A DNA stretch of 64,000 nucleotides from Tillus elongatus (Eukaryota > Arthropoda > Insecta > Coleoptera > Cleridae): positions 12,596,225 through 12,660,224 of the forward strand of contig OZ023264.1 of assembly GCA_964006375.1 (NCBI GenBank), given 5' to 3'. The translations under genes and the position numbers were made by a program. Each line of letters opens with the position of its first letter. The first letter of the stretch is position 1. The notes below the pieces were generated by a model. The model worked only from the letters and a program-made list of their open reading frames with translations, searched no databases and was not told the DNA's origin. This document shows positions 32,028 to 46,580 of the stretch, in pieces.

Positions 32028-34338
32028 GGGCTGGTGTATCTTTTATGAGAAAGAAAGCTAGACTGAGATTTGATGGGGTTGAATTGTACAAGATTTCTAC
32101 TTCCCAGTCTAATATTTTTTGGAAATCCGCGGAGACAGAACCATCCATATGTCTGCGATCCTCATCTAGTTGGGCCAAAGATACAGGCTTAGAATATTGT
32201 ATATTTGTGTGGAGGGTGCTGTCGTCCGCGTAACTGTGAACTGGGTTGGATGTGCTAGAGAGGAGGTCATTGCTGTGGAGAAGAAACAAAGTAGGGGCTA
32301 AAGCTGAACCTTGAGGAACTCCTGCATTAATTGGATATAGTTTAGAGGAATGGCCATCCACAACAACAGAAATGCTCCGGTTGGAGAGAAATTTTTGCTG
32401 TCCAGGTACATAGTTTTGGTGGTAGGCCATAGGCCGGTAGTTTATTAAGCAGCGCTGCGTGCCAGACCTGGTCGAAGGCTTTGGATATGTCTAGAGCGAC
32501 AATCTGGGATTCACCGTGTAGTTCCATAGACTTGTTCCAAGAATGGGTGACAAAGGAAAGGAAGTCGGCAGTTGATCTGCGCTGACGGAATCCATACAGC
32601 CTGTCGTGGATTAGACTGTGTTTTTCAAGAACTTTTAGTAATTCGGTGTTTATATACTTTTCCATCACTTTAGAGATGACTGAAAGGAGAGAAATAGGCC
32701 TGTAGTTGCTAGAAAGCGCTTTGGATCCTTTCTTGGGGACGGATTGTACTCGAGCAGTTTTCCAGTTACTAAGGAATATGACTCTATTGTAAGACAGACG
32801 AGTCAGGACAGGAGCAAGTTCTGCTGCGCATTTTTTGAGAACAATTGCTGGGATCTCGTCAAGGCCAGAGGCTTTCCTGGTATTAAGAGAAGAGAGCATA
32901 TTTCGTACCTTTTTAGTTTTGAAAATGATGTCCGTCATTTTATGCGCGACATTGGGGACTGTTGGTGGTTGAACATTTGGAGGTGGGTTTAAAGTAGAAT
33001 TGCCGGCGAACAACGAGGCAAAAAGTTCAGCCGTGCCCAGGGCGGTAGAAACAATTTCATGCCCTGAGACAAGAGGTGGGAACGTGCTCTTGCAGAAATT
33101 ATTCCCAATAGATTTAGCAAGAGTCCAGAAGGGTTTGCTGCCCTTAGAGCTTAAGAGGACTTTGTTTTTGATGTGGTTATTAAACGAGTTTTTTGCCTCA
33201 GCAAGAATGCGGACATAGCGGTTTCTTGCGTCGTTAAATACTTGACGGTTTTCTTGACTGGGATTGTGTATAAGTGTTTTGTGAGCTTTGACCTTTTCAA
33301 GTCTGGCCTTGTTCCAAGATTTAGAGAACCAGGGTTTTTGAGTGGCTGAAGAGGTTTTCTGTGTACGTAGAATAAATAATTCCATACCAGCTTGGATAAT
33401 TTCGGTGACGTTTTGTGAGATATCTGAGGGGTCAGGATGAGAGAAGCAGACAGACGTCCATGAAAATGAGCAAAAGTAATCTCGCATTTCGTCCCAGTTC
33501 GTGGAGTTGTAGTGCCAAACAATACGTGGGTGTGATGTCTGTGTGACCTCGGGTTGCATTGCGCAGGAAGCGGTGACCATGCCATGGTCTCAGCGACCGA
33601 GGGGGGCGGTGACTGATATTTTATAGCAATCAGGATTTGTAGTAAGAAGGAGATCCAAGGGATTTGAGCTGTGTGTTGGGATGCGAGGAAAGTAAGTAGG
33701 TTGCTGAACCATATTGGCTAAAGAGTTGCTGACTGCAAAGGCCTCCGCTGCTCTCCCTTGTGGATCGGTTTTTGAAGATCCTAGTCATTCCTTATTATGG
33801 ACATTGAAGTCACCAAGAATAGTGACCTTGGAGGAAGGACATTCAGAAATCAGATGGTCGGTTTTTTTCAGAAAGGTAGTCAAAGAGCTGGACAAAGTTG
33901 TTGTCAGAAGGTGACCGGTAAATGCAACAGATGAATTTAGTTGCAGCCCTGCGAGAGAGTATTATCCATAGTATGTCTTTTCTTCCAGCTTCTAAATTGA
34001 GAAGTCTGGTGCAGGGTAGAGTGCTACGGATGTATGCGCACTCGCCTCCATGCAATCTAAAGGAAATAAGGAGCTCATAACCCCGGGAAATTAAGGTGAT
34101 TAGTGGCTGTTTTGGCACTGATTTGGGTTTTGGTGAGGAAGAGGAGTTGGAGCCTATTAGCCTGGAGGAAATGTTGGACGGAGTTCAGGTTAGAATTTAG
34201 GCCACATATATTCGAGAAGGATATGTTGAATTTTGATTTTGGCGCCCCCTGTACACCCCTCTCCCGGAGATCCGAATGAAAGGGTATTTGGAATGTTTTG
34301 CACAAGGAGGAGCCATCATCATTTTTGCTTATAAGGGA
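32028..34338 (-). pseudogene. LINE copy C, EN-RT, truncated 3' end
   Basis: Reading down from 34338: endonuclease start (ISFSNICGLNSNLNSVQHFL), FICCIYRSPSDNNFVQLF, and a TGA where copy A has Trp in HNKEWLG. A long open region (33580-32342) follows with SDH-proximal sequence, linker and RT (GFRQRRSTADFLSFVTHSW, ALDISKAFDQVW). In the next frame come NAGVPQGSALAPTLFLLHSN and HSYADDSTLH, whose YADD is the catalytic box. The copy stops near 32028 before the C-terminal tail present in copy D. Frameshifts and the stop make it non-functional. No ORF1 is seen. Confidence 0.88.
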
Positions 34339-34340
34339 CA

Positions 34341-35320
34341 TGACAATTATAAATTAAAGTACCTTGTGCTGTTTTTATAAAAGAAGTCTTAAGAGAATAA
34401 TAACAAATGATAATCTGCCATCGTCATTTAGCGCGATTGGTGACGACGATGACGCGTAGCTATCCGAATAGACACGATCACGAGAAACGATAACGAGAAC
34501 CTTTATGCGATTGATCACATCCAGTAAAATTGAAACAAGAATTTTTAACAAATATAACTACCTTACAAAAGTGCTGAGTTTTCCTCGTTAAAACCATTTT
34601 TAACCTGTATACTTATGATCGATATAACTTCAATCAAAAGTTACATCAGCTCATAGATAGCACGTATACAAATGACATAACTTTACAGCTGGTGACTTGC
34701 ACGAACATTACAAATGTAACTTTACTCAAGATTACACATGGAGGAAAACCATAAGCTGTCAAAAGAGGTATTACATCTGAAAGTCATGTTAAAGTTTCAT
34801 TTGTAATTTTGCGGTTGTTTATTAGCTGCAAGCGTTCAGAAATTTTATAAACCTAACTTGTTTAATGATAACCTATGTAACTTTGTGGTAAGCATTTGTA
34901 ACTTACCAGTTTTAGTGGCGTGATTATTCTACGCCTCACGTTTGGCTTCCAAACGTAGGCACTCTAGTACTGAGATAACAGAGACACAGCATAAGTGACA
35001 GAGAGTGTATTGAAGGTTAAAGTGACTGTCATTGTTACACCTAGTGCTTCGACTTCAGAGTTACGGCACCATCACATAATATCTCGCTAATACATAAAAT
35101 ACACCCGCCCACGCCATTCATACAACCAAAAGTTCCGAAATGAGAATACAAGGAATGTTTGCAATACTCTATGCAAGATATTTAGGGAAGCATTTAATCA
35201 GTGGCGCCCTAAATAGCACAATATGTATTTCTTTTTATTTAGGGAAACCAGCTGGCAGGCAAGGCAGCTTAAAATTGGCTAAAATTATATCAGAACTTTA
35301 TATTTGACATTTTGAAATTA
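34341..35320. other. unassigned sequence between LINE copies
   Basis: AT-rich, without repeats shared with the rest of the window or recognisable coding sequence. Confidence 0.4.
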
Positions 35321-35322
35321 TT

Positions 35323-38300
35323 ATTTTTTTAATTTCAACAACACACCACGAGGGCTTACAGCCTAAATACTATCGTACCGTGGATGTTGACAAGGAAGAA
35401 AGAAGAAAGAGGCAACTTGTTAATTCTGGACTTGAAGGTTTGGAGGTTCGGAGGAGAATGAAAAACATGTGCCGGCAAGGAATTCCACAACTTGGAAGTC
35501 CTCTGGACAAAGGAGCGGGCATAACAAGATGTTCTATGTCTGGTGACCTGGACAGTAAAAGGGTGCATTCGCTCTGTTCCCCTGGTAGATCTGTTGGGGG
35601 CAGCAGGTGGAGTAACTATGGAGGAAAGCTCCTCTGAGCAGTGACCGTGCAGATATCTATAAAAGAGAGAGAGGTCACCAACGGCACGTCGGTGGGCAAG
35701 GGATGGCAGCCTTTGAGTGAGGGTAGGGTCACCGATGAGAAATATAGCTCTCTTTTGAATGGAGTCCAGGATAGCGAGTGTAGAAGCGGCAGCTGCACCC
35801 CAGATGTGGGAGCAGTATTCGAGGTTTGGCCTTATTTGTGAAGTATATAAGGTATAGAGATTAGCTGGTGAAAAGTATTTGCGAGCCCGGAAGAGGAGAC
35901 CTAATTTCTTAGCAGCCGCTCCTGCAATTGATGTGACATGTTGGTGCCAATTGAGATTTCGATCCACAGAAATGCCAACAAGAGGAAAGGACTCATTACT
36001 TTGAATAACTTGGTTGTTCATTGTGATGGGTCTAGGGCTTGTGTATCTCTTATGAGAAAGAAAGCAAGACTGAGATTTGGTAGGGTTGAATTGTACCAGA
36101 TTTCTACTTCCCCAGTCTAATATTTTTTTGGAGATCCACGGAGACAGAACTCTCCATGAGTGTGCGATCCTCATCTAATTGGGCTGAAGAGACAGGCTTA
36201 GAATATTGTATATTTGAGTGGGGGGTGCTGTCGTCCGCGTAACTGTGAACTGGGTTGGATGTGCTAGAGAGGAGGTCATTGATGTGGAGAAGAAACAAAG
36301 TAGGGGCCAAAGCTGAACCTTGAGGAACTCCTGCATTAATTGGATACAGTTTAGAGGAATGGCCATCCACAACAACAGAAATGCTCCTGTTGGAGACGAA
36401 ATTTGCTGTTAAGGTATAAAGTTTTGGTGGTAGGCCATAGGCTGGAAGTTTATTAAGCAGCGCTGAGTGACAGACCTGATCGATGGCTTTGGATATGTCT
36501 AGAGCGACAATCTGGAATTCACCGTGTAGTTCCATAGACTTGTGCCAAGAATGGGTGACAAAGGAAAGGAGGTCGGCAGTCGATCTGCGCTGACGGAATC
36601 CACACTGCCTGTCGTGAATTAGACTCTGTTTTTCAAGAAATTTTAGTGATTCGGTGTTTATATACTTTTCCATCACTTTAGAGACGACTGAAAGGAGAGA
36701 AATAGGCCTGTAGTTGCTAGGAAGCGCTTTGGATCCTTTCTTGGGGATGAGTTGTACTCGAGCAGTTTTCCAGTTACTAGGGAATATGCCTTTATTGTAA
36801 GATATCTGAAACAGACGAGTCAGGACAGGAGCAAGTTCTGGTGCGCATTTTTTGAGAACAATTGCAGGATTCTCGTCAAGGCCAGAGGCTTTCTTAGTAT
36901 TAAGAGAAGAGAGCATCTTTCGTACCTTTTTAGTTTTGAAAATGATATCCGTCATTTTATGCGCGACAATGGGGCCCGTTGGTGGTTGAACATTTAGAGG
37001 TGGGTTGAGAGTCGAATTGCCGGCGAACAACGAAGCAAAAAGTTCAGCCTTGCCCAGGGCGGTAGAAACAATTTCATCCCCTGAGACAAGAGGTGGAAAC
37101 GTGCTTTTGCAGAAATTATTCCCAATAGATTTAGCAAGAGTCCATAAGGGTTTGTCGGCGTTGGAGCTTAAGAGGACTTTGTTTTTGATGTGTTTATTAA
37201 ACGAGTTTTTTGCCTCAGAAAGAACGCGGACAAAGCGGTTTCTTGCATAGTTAAATGCTTGACGGTTTTCTTGACTGGGATTGTGTAGAAGCGTTTTGTG
37301 AGCTTTGACCTTTTCAAGTCTGGCCTTGTCACAGGATTTAGAGAACCATGGCTTTTGAGTGGCTGAAGAGGTTTTCTGTGTACGTGGAATGAATAATTCC
37401 ATGCCAGCTTGGATAATTTCGGTGACGTTTTATGAGATATCAGAGGGGTCAGGATGAGAGAAGCAGACAGACGCCCATGGAAATGAGGAAAAGTAATCCC
37501 GCATTTCGTCCCAGTTTGCGGAGTTGTAGTGCCAAACGATACGTGGATGTGATGACTGTGTGACCTCGGGTTGCATTGCGCAGGAAGCAGTGACCATGCC
37601 GTGGTCTGAGCGACCAAGGGGTGCGGTGACTGATATCTTATAGCATTCAGGTTTTGTAGTAAGAAGGACATCCAAGGGATTAGAGCTGTTGGTGTTGGGA
37701 TACGAGGAAAGTAAGTAGGTTGCTGAACCATATTGGCTAAAGAATTGCTGACTGCAAAGGCCTCCGCCGCTCTCCCTTGTGGATCGGTTTTTGAAGATCC
37801 TAGTCATTCCTTATTATGGACATTGAAGTCACCAAGAATAGTGACCTCGGAGGAAGGATATTCAGAAATAAGATAGTCGGTTTTTTCAGAAAGGTATTCA
37901 AAGAGCTGGACAAAGTTGTTGTCAGAAGGTGACCGGTAAATGCAACAGATGAATTTAGTTGTAGCCCCGAGAGAGAGTTTTATCCATAGTATGTCTTTTC
38001 TTCCAGCTTCTAAATTGGGGAGTCTGGTGCAGGGTAGATTGCTACGGACGTATGCGCACACGCCTCCATGCAATCTAAAGGAAGTCAGGAGCTCATACCC
38101 CGGGAAATCAAAGTGATTAGTGGCTGTTTTGGCACTGATTTGGGTTTTGGTGAGGAAGAGGAGTTGGGGCATGTTAGCCTGTAGGAAATGGTGGACGGAG
38201 TTCAGGTTAGAATTTAGGCCACATATATTCGAAAAGGATATGTTAAACCTTGATGTTGGCGCCCCCTGTACACCCCTCTCCCAGATATCCGAATGGAGAG

Positions 38301-38500
38301 GTATTTTACCTCCGGAATGTTTTGCACAAGGAGGAGCCATCTTCATTTTTGCTTATAAGGGAAACCAACTCATAGATCAGAAGCGGAAACGTCCGTTGGG
38401 ACTTCACCGGCCCCTTGATGTAAGGGGTGGTACCTCCTCGGGCGTGAAAAAAATCCTTTACTATCACGTAAAGGAAAATTCCACTACCACCTACCATTTG
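35323..38500 (-). mobile_element. LINE copy D, nearly full length
   Basis: The most complete copy of this family, about 3.2 kb. The 3' end (35323-35370) repeats the CTCGTGGTGTGTTGTTGAAA terminus of copy B plus an A-rich tail. The 5' side reaches at least 38350; 38350-38500 contains a hairpin-like CCCCTTGATGTAAGGGG and may be the leader. Target duplications are not obvious. Its single visible coding region is EN-RT with no RNase H, compatible with the CR1/Jockey groups. Confidence 0.85.
35356..38346 (-). pseudogene. LINE copy D EN-RT coding region, broken in few places
   Basis: Segments in order: 38346-37804, endonuclease N-half (NISFSNICGLNSNLNSVHHF; VTILGDFNVHNKE then TGA); 37807-37430, endonuclease C-half with LGRSDHGMV; 37402-36104, linker and RT (DISKAIDQV, NAGVPQGSALAPTLFLLHIN, HSYADDSTPH); 36174-35356, C-terminal region (KYFSPANLYTLYTSQIRPNL; FKSRINKLPLSSF). 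Breaks are one TGA and frameshifts near 37810, 37415 and 36140. The RT boxes A, B and C are complete. It would copy element RNA at the target if intact. Confidence 0.88.
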
Positions 38501-38699
38501 GTTATAGTGAATTTTTGTACTTAACGTTGTGTTTGTAGGTTTGACAAACTATTTTATATGAAAATAAATAATGAATATTGACTACAATAGCACACTTGCT
38601 GCCATAGTTTGCAAAATAAAGGAATCATTCAGTTTTTAAATTTTTAAGGGAAGTCAAGTAACTTGAAAGCAATTTTGAGTTCTTTAAAAGGCACGTACC
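38501..38699. other. unassigned sequence
   Basis: A short stretch between LINE copy D and a tandem repeat; nothing recognised. Confidence 0.35.
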
Positions 38700-39264
38700 T
38701 CACGAGAATTTTTACGATACGTGTGGAGGTATGGCATCGGCGACAAAAATTGCAAAAAGTTTTTTCGCTTAAACGTCATAAAAAGTGTCAAAACATACAT
38801 AAAACATGATTTGGAAACGAAATTTTTTGTGTCTGTCGGCCTGTATGTATGTCTGTTTGTAGCCACGATAACTTTAGAACGAGTTCAGATCTCGACTTCA
38901 AATTTGGTATACAGTTAGCACTCTACAAACGAACGGTTCGGATTGTTTTTGGGTAAAATCGCTTCAGTGGTAGGGGATGAATGGGGATGGGGGAGGTGGA
39001 TGGGTGATTTGGTGATTAGAAAACTTTTAATTTCATCAAACATCTGGTATTCTGTGCTGAAATTTAATTAGGGTTGAATGTGTGGGAGTAGAATATCGGT
39101 GACAGAAATTTCGATTTTTTTAAAACGGCGTAAAAAGTCTCAAAACATATAGAAAACTTGATTATGGAAGGATTTTTTTTATGGATCCGGTCTGTTAGCT
39201 TGTATGTCTGTCTGTTAGTAGGCGCAATAGGTTTCGAACGAATTGAGATATCGGCTTCAAATTT

Positions 39265-41472
39265 GAAGGGGTAAGAATTAAAAGGGTACAAGTGCATTCT
39301 GGCATGGAAATGAGTTAAGTGCAGAATTTGGTAGTCTAGAGTCCAAACTATTTAATGGCATAAGGATACAAGTGCATTTAGTGCCATCTAATAATGAGTG
39401 AAAAAACCATGTTACTGAAATCTAGCAAGTGGTGGAAAAACGGTACAAATGAACTTGTACTTTTTGCTTTCAAACTTACCAGGTTTTTGCCAAGTTCTAT
39501 ACACTTGGAAACTATGCCTTGCAAACAAATCACACTGGTTCATGCGTAAATAAGGTGTTGCCTAAAAGAATAAAAACTCATGCACACTGCAGTAAAAGTT
39601 ATGTCACCCAGATTTTCCGGATGAACTTTAGAGTTTGTAAGCAGTTCTTCTTAAATACCTTAGGAATAACCAACTGAAGATTCACTACAGTGTGCAATAA
39701 AATATCAAAGGGAGGATTTGTGCAAATAGATCGACGTGGTAAGAATGCTCCGTCCAATAAAATAAGTGAGCAAAGGCGTAATGATGTTATTTCACACATC
39801 ACAATGTTTCCGAGATATAGGAGCCATTATTCCAGATCCCAAAATTCTGCCTCTCGGTATCTATCTCCAAATTTAAATATTAAAAAGATGTATTCTCTTG
39901 GACAAGTCACCAGTGAAGGAATCATACTACAGACATATTTTTGCACTCAGTTTAACCTGAAAATCCACAAACTACATTCGGATACATGTCATACATGCGA
40001 TCAGTTAAATAATTTAATAAAAAATGGTCATGGTAATCACAAAAAGTAAGACGGATCTGAAAGTTCATCACAGAATTGTTGAAAGTGTCACAGCGGCTAA
40101 AAAAAGAGACGCTGAATATTGCACGGAAAATTCAATGTCTTCTCGCTTAATAAACTTTGATTTGGAGAAAACGCTTGCTACAGCTCTGCTCACCACTAAT
40201 AAAGTGTACTATTTAGGGCAACTATGGACGTATAATTTCTGGATTAACGAAGTTATATCTGGAAAATCTTACATGTATGTTTGGTAGGAACCAATAGCTT
40301 CACGAGGCTCTCTGGAAATTGGGTCCTGTTTGTTGAAGGTGAGAAAACATCATCTTACTTTTAGAATAATGTTTTATGATTTTTTTTAGTATGTTCAACA
40401 GCTCCCGCTAGAAGTTGAACACTTGACTGCCTACTCTGACTCTTGCGGAAGTAAAATAAAAACAAAAACATAGCTAAACTTTTTATGTTTCTGGTCAAAT
40501 GTACTAATCTGAAAAGAATAGACCATAAATTCTTTGAATCCGGGCATTTTTACATGGAGTGTGGAAGATCCTTTGAGCGAATTGAGAAGAGAAAGAAAAA
40601 CAATCCTTCCATATTTGTATCAGATGATTGGGTTGATATTATTAAAAATACTAGCAAAAATTTTATAGACGAATGCATGATTGTGGAAGTGATGATTTTG
40701 TGTCATTCCAATACCTTCATGACCATAAAAAAGATCCCAAAAAGGATGAGGAGAACAATACATTCAGATGGCGCGATATTGTATGGTTCACTTATAAAAA
40801 AGAAAACTTTTTGAACTTTTCATTTTATCTGTCTAGAAATGAATGTTGGCCTTCCGATAATACAGAAAACTGCTCCCTGCTAAAAAAGGAAGATCAAACT
40901 TCAAATTGGACAGTTTGAATGAAAAATTATACAAACACACTTTGAAGATTTCAGTTAAAAAGTTTGAGAATTTAAAGACACTGTTAGACTACATACCTCC
41001 TATCCATCACCAATTTTATTCTAATTTACCTCACGAGAGTAAGAATGTCAAGAAAACTAGAAAAAAAACCAGACAGAAACAGAAATACCGTCAAGTCAGG
41101 CATCAGAAAAAGGAGAGCATGGTGCTATAGGGGAAGAGGGAAGGGAAGTGTTGATATCTGATTATGATGACTGAAATTGTTTTGCATTAAGTTTTCAAAT
41201 TACTAATTATTTACTTTTTGTGATAAAACATCTCAAACTACTAACAACATGTTTACTTTAATTTGGTATGGTACAAGTGCAACAAAACAAATTTTGGAGC
41301 TTTTTTTGAAAATGTACTCATAACATGAATATTATACGAGTTATGCATGTTGGTTAATGCAAACAACAAGATTCAAAGAAGTATCCAGATTTTACAATAA
41401 AGCAAGAACTTTAAAAGTTAATTATTCCACTTATCTTTTTTGAACTTGTACCCTTTTGCTTCTTACCCCTTC
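39265..41472 (+). mobile_element. candidate new DNA transposon with a DUF7869-like gene
   Basis: A 2208 bp unit with 29 bp terminal inverted repeats matching at 27 positions. Both ends begin GAAGGGGTAAGAA and continue through AAAAGGGTACAAGT. It is flanked by ATTT (39261-39264 and 41473-41476). The neighbouring repeat unit at 38896-38911 keeps the uninterrupted site CTTCAAATTTGGTAT, which supports a 4 bp duplication. The interior holds one gene spread over about 39500-41130. The terminal sequence and duplication do not match a superfamily I can name with confidence. Confidence 0.8.
39500..41130 (+). pseudogene. DUF7869-like transposon protein, intron-containing, decayed
   Basis: Blocks in order: GFVQIDRRGKNAPSNKISEQ; a HIT-FPRYRSHYSRSQNSASRY block with KKMYSL; CHTCDQLNNLI with a CxxC pair; a FDLEKTLATALLTTNKVYYL-type block; YMYVW then an in-frame TAG and EPIASRGSLEIGSCLLK; a 51 bp intron (GTGAGA donor at 40339, TTTTTAG acceptor at 40388-40389); YSDSCGSKIK; IDHKFFESGHFYMECGRSFE then RIEKR; DDWVDIIKNT; and LLDYIPPIHHQFYSNLP with a basic tail. 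This order matches an uncharacterised arthropod family remembered as DUF7869. The usual CGGQN box is degraded. Frameshifts after about 40470 and the TAG show decay. Calling it a transposase is inferred from its position between the inverted repeats. Confidence 0.72.
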
Positions 41473-41936
41473 ATTTGGTATCCAGTTAGCACCCCACAAG
41501 GGAACGCTTCGAATTGTACTTGGGTAAGATCACTTCAGGGGGTAGGGGATGCGTGAGGGGTGATTTGGTGAAAATTGACATTTTTTCCGTTAAAACTCGA
41601 CTAATATAACGTTTCAGAAGTTTATGATTACAGGAATACGAATATTTCCTTTGTGGTCAAGTCATGGACCTTAAATTTCATGACAACATTTTTCTGCGTA
41701 GATTATCACACCTATGTGGAAGTTATGATTCAATTTGCACCACTATTTTGTTTTATCTCACAGTTTAAACATAAGTTATTAGAAGTAAAGCGTGCTAGGA
41801 AAAAACAAGTATTTAATATTTATCGTGGAATATTCTAAGTGCATATAGGTAAATATTTAAATTCTGCTTCCAATTATTTTCAATGTCACTACATGCAAAG
41901 AATATTACGTAGTGCAGATTAACTTTTATATTATAC

Positions 41937-42560
41937 AGGGTGATTCGCAAAGCAAGGAACATATAATGTATGCGTGTAGAAAACCTCAAAATATGGCGAT
42001 TTTTTATATAAAAATTTTCTCTGACACCCATGGCTGATGAGATATTGACATCTGAAGATTCTTTAATAATTACAAGAAAGAGCTGTATTTGCAGCAATAC
42101 CCCAATATAGAACACCAAATTTGGTAGGTTATTTTCTTTTATCAACGTCGTTATTTGACAAAAATTTTAATTGGATATAGGCTCAAAAAGGGGTGGATTA
42201 GGGGTTGGTCACCATTTAAATGACTTGGTTTTTTAAACCCTACCCAACCTAAAGTTAGAGTCAACCAGTTTTATAGCAAATTAAATTTTGTACCTTTTTT
42301 TACCTCTTGTTAATTTTTCGATAAAACATCTATTTTTGAGAAAATTGAGATATATAGAGTTGAGGTCAAAACCAAATTATGACCCTTGAAAACGTTATTA
42401 AGCATTAACATACCTGAAATTTAACAAACGCTATTAAATACTTTATGTGACTTTATAGGAAAATAATTTGTTTTTGGACGATTTAATTAGTTATTATCTC
42501 ATCTCACCTACGAAATTTAGTTGTTCTATGTTGGGACATTGCTGCAATACAGCTGTTTCT
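41937..42560. repeat. inverted-repeat element with a CAGGGTG terminus
   Basis: Starts TACAGGGTGATTCGCAAAG at about 41935. An inverted pair lies inside: ATTACAAGAAAGAGCTGTAT (about 42068) and its near reverse complement, ATACAGCTGTTTCTTGTAAT (42548 side), extending about 55 bp. It is probably a MITE or decayed Tc1/mariner relative. The right outer end is not certain. Confidence 0.55.
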
Positions 42561-42599
42561 TGTAATTATTGGATATACCTGCTAGGACATACATGTAGA

Positions 42600-42680
42600 C
42601 CGTAGCCAAGTGGGCTGAGCCCTGTGCATCGGATAATCGACTCCTACATGACGAGTTCTAATCCTAGAAAGTGACTTAAC
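42600..42680 (+). repeat. tRNA-derived SINE head
   Basis: An exact A box (TAGCCAAGTGG) is followed 45-50 bases later by a one-mismatch B box (GTTCTAATCC) in a GAGTTC...CTAG context. It resembles a Leu/Ser-type tRNA with a variable arm but lacks a pairing acceptor stem. Confidence 0.55.
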
Positions 42681-42889
42681 TTTTTATCAATTTTCATTTC
42701 ACTTTACCGTTATCTGGTCCGATTGATGTTATTCCGATGATTTTTTTAGCGACTTTTTCTATAAAAAAATTTAATAAAGAGGAGATGAAAGTTTTAAGAC
42801 AATTCAATTTGAATAGCATATCTGGTTGTTTGTTCTTGCCATAACTTATTGAAACTGTTTGATATTTAACACAGTCGTAGACTTTTCCC

Positions 42890-45440
<2,551 letters not shown>

Positions 45441-45935
45441 GCTGCGTCCAGACTTTTTAGTTTTTCAATTAGTTGAATAATAGGTAAATCTTCAATTTTC
45501 TGTTCTCAAGCGGATACCGAAAGAACTAGACTTTTTAAACTATAACATTGTTGGGACAATTTTTTATGCGTAATCTAAATCAGTAATCATATTTTCCAAG
45601 GTGTTCTTGATGCAAGAGTTACAACACTTAACTGTGATTTTTCTTATGTGCACCATATTAGATTTTCACATTTCTAAAAAGGATATTTTTTGGATTTACA
45701 ATGATATATCACACGATACGATCACATCTTACCTGCTTACAATATTTGGAAAAATTTGTTCCTGTGAAGAGTGCTTTGGAAAAGACGCCAATAAATTTGT
45801 TTCATGATCTAAATATTGACAGATCAGTCACAGCATATCCTTCTTATGCTGTGGTTCGGCCAAAATTTGATGTTGTAATATTTGTGTAGATAATAGAAAT
45901 GAAATAATAGAAACAGAAGTGCTAGAGTCACTAGT
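45441..45935. other. unassigned sequence
   Basis: A short open frame at 45601-45807 has no recognisable similarity. Nothing else seen. Confidence 0.35.
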
Positions 45936-46580
45936 GAAAACTATACCAAAATACACAAACAGACGTGGTTGCGTACCAATTATCAAGTCTTTTGATCAAC
46001 GGAAAATAAAGTTATTCGAAATTAAAAATAAAATAAACTTCGACATCACTTCAGATTGTGTATGTGTGTGTGTGTGTGTGGTATTGTTGTTGGCATTGAG
46101 ACTGTTTCTCATCAGCCACAAATTGTAAATTAAAATCTCGTTTCATTCCCGCCATTTTTTTTTCTGTTCGAACACGACGGCACCCATATCAAGCAATATG
46201 TACAGTAGCACTTCAGATTCTGTAATGCAATATCTGCAATGTTGGACAAAGACAGATGACGTTATATGTGTTACTGTACTACTTAAATAAATCGTAGACA
46301 AAAATCTAAACAATGGAGGTTGTCGCAGGTTATTATCATGGACAACGTTGTGAGAGATACGACAGGGACGCCACCTCGATGTAGGACCAGGTAGTACGAT
46401 AGCTCTAGTTTACACAAAATTGCATAGATAGAGCTGTGTACAATAAAGTACAATCAACTAACAATAATTGTGTAAACTGTCAGCCTTGGACCATTTCTTT
46501 CGTAATACCGGGACAAAGTTTGCATGTAAAACCGATACATATTAGCATGCGAATGTATACTATAAATAACACATTTCGGG
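45936..46580 (+). repeat. dispersed repeat, inverted counterpart at 57.95-58.40 kb
   Basis: Shares with the distant copy, in reverse complement, AGGTTCGAC-like flanks, CACTTCAGATTCTGTAATGC, TGGACCATTTCTTTC, ATACCGGGACAAAGTTTGC and AGCATGCGAATGTATACTAT-type segments. A (TG)n tract (46056-46081) interrupts this copy. Confidence 0.7.
46056..46081. repeat. (TG)n microsatellite
   Basis: A short GTGTGTGT tract inside the dispersed repeat. Confidence 0.9.

Larger units (their letters stand above)
38700..41640. repeat. tandem repeat of about 350 bp, second unit split by a transposon
   Basis: Unit 1 (about 38700-39060) and unit 2 (39061-39264 plus 41473-41640) share AAAGTGTCAAAACATA-like, TGTATGTATGTCTGTTTGTA-like and CTTCAAATTTGGTAT blocks. 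They also share a GGGTAAGATC/GGGTAAAATC...GGTAGGGGATG stretch. Unit 2 is interrupted between ATTT duplicates by the 39265-41472 element. Confidence 0.8.

Noticed and set aside
45601..45807. Small hypothetical gene
   Set aside because: Open frame without similarity, splice context or repeat-independent support; left unannotated.
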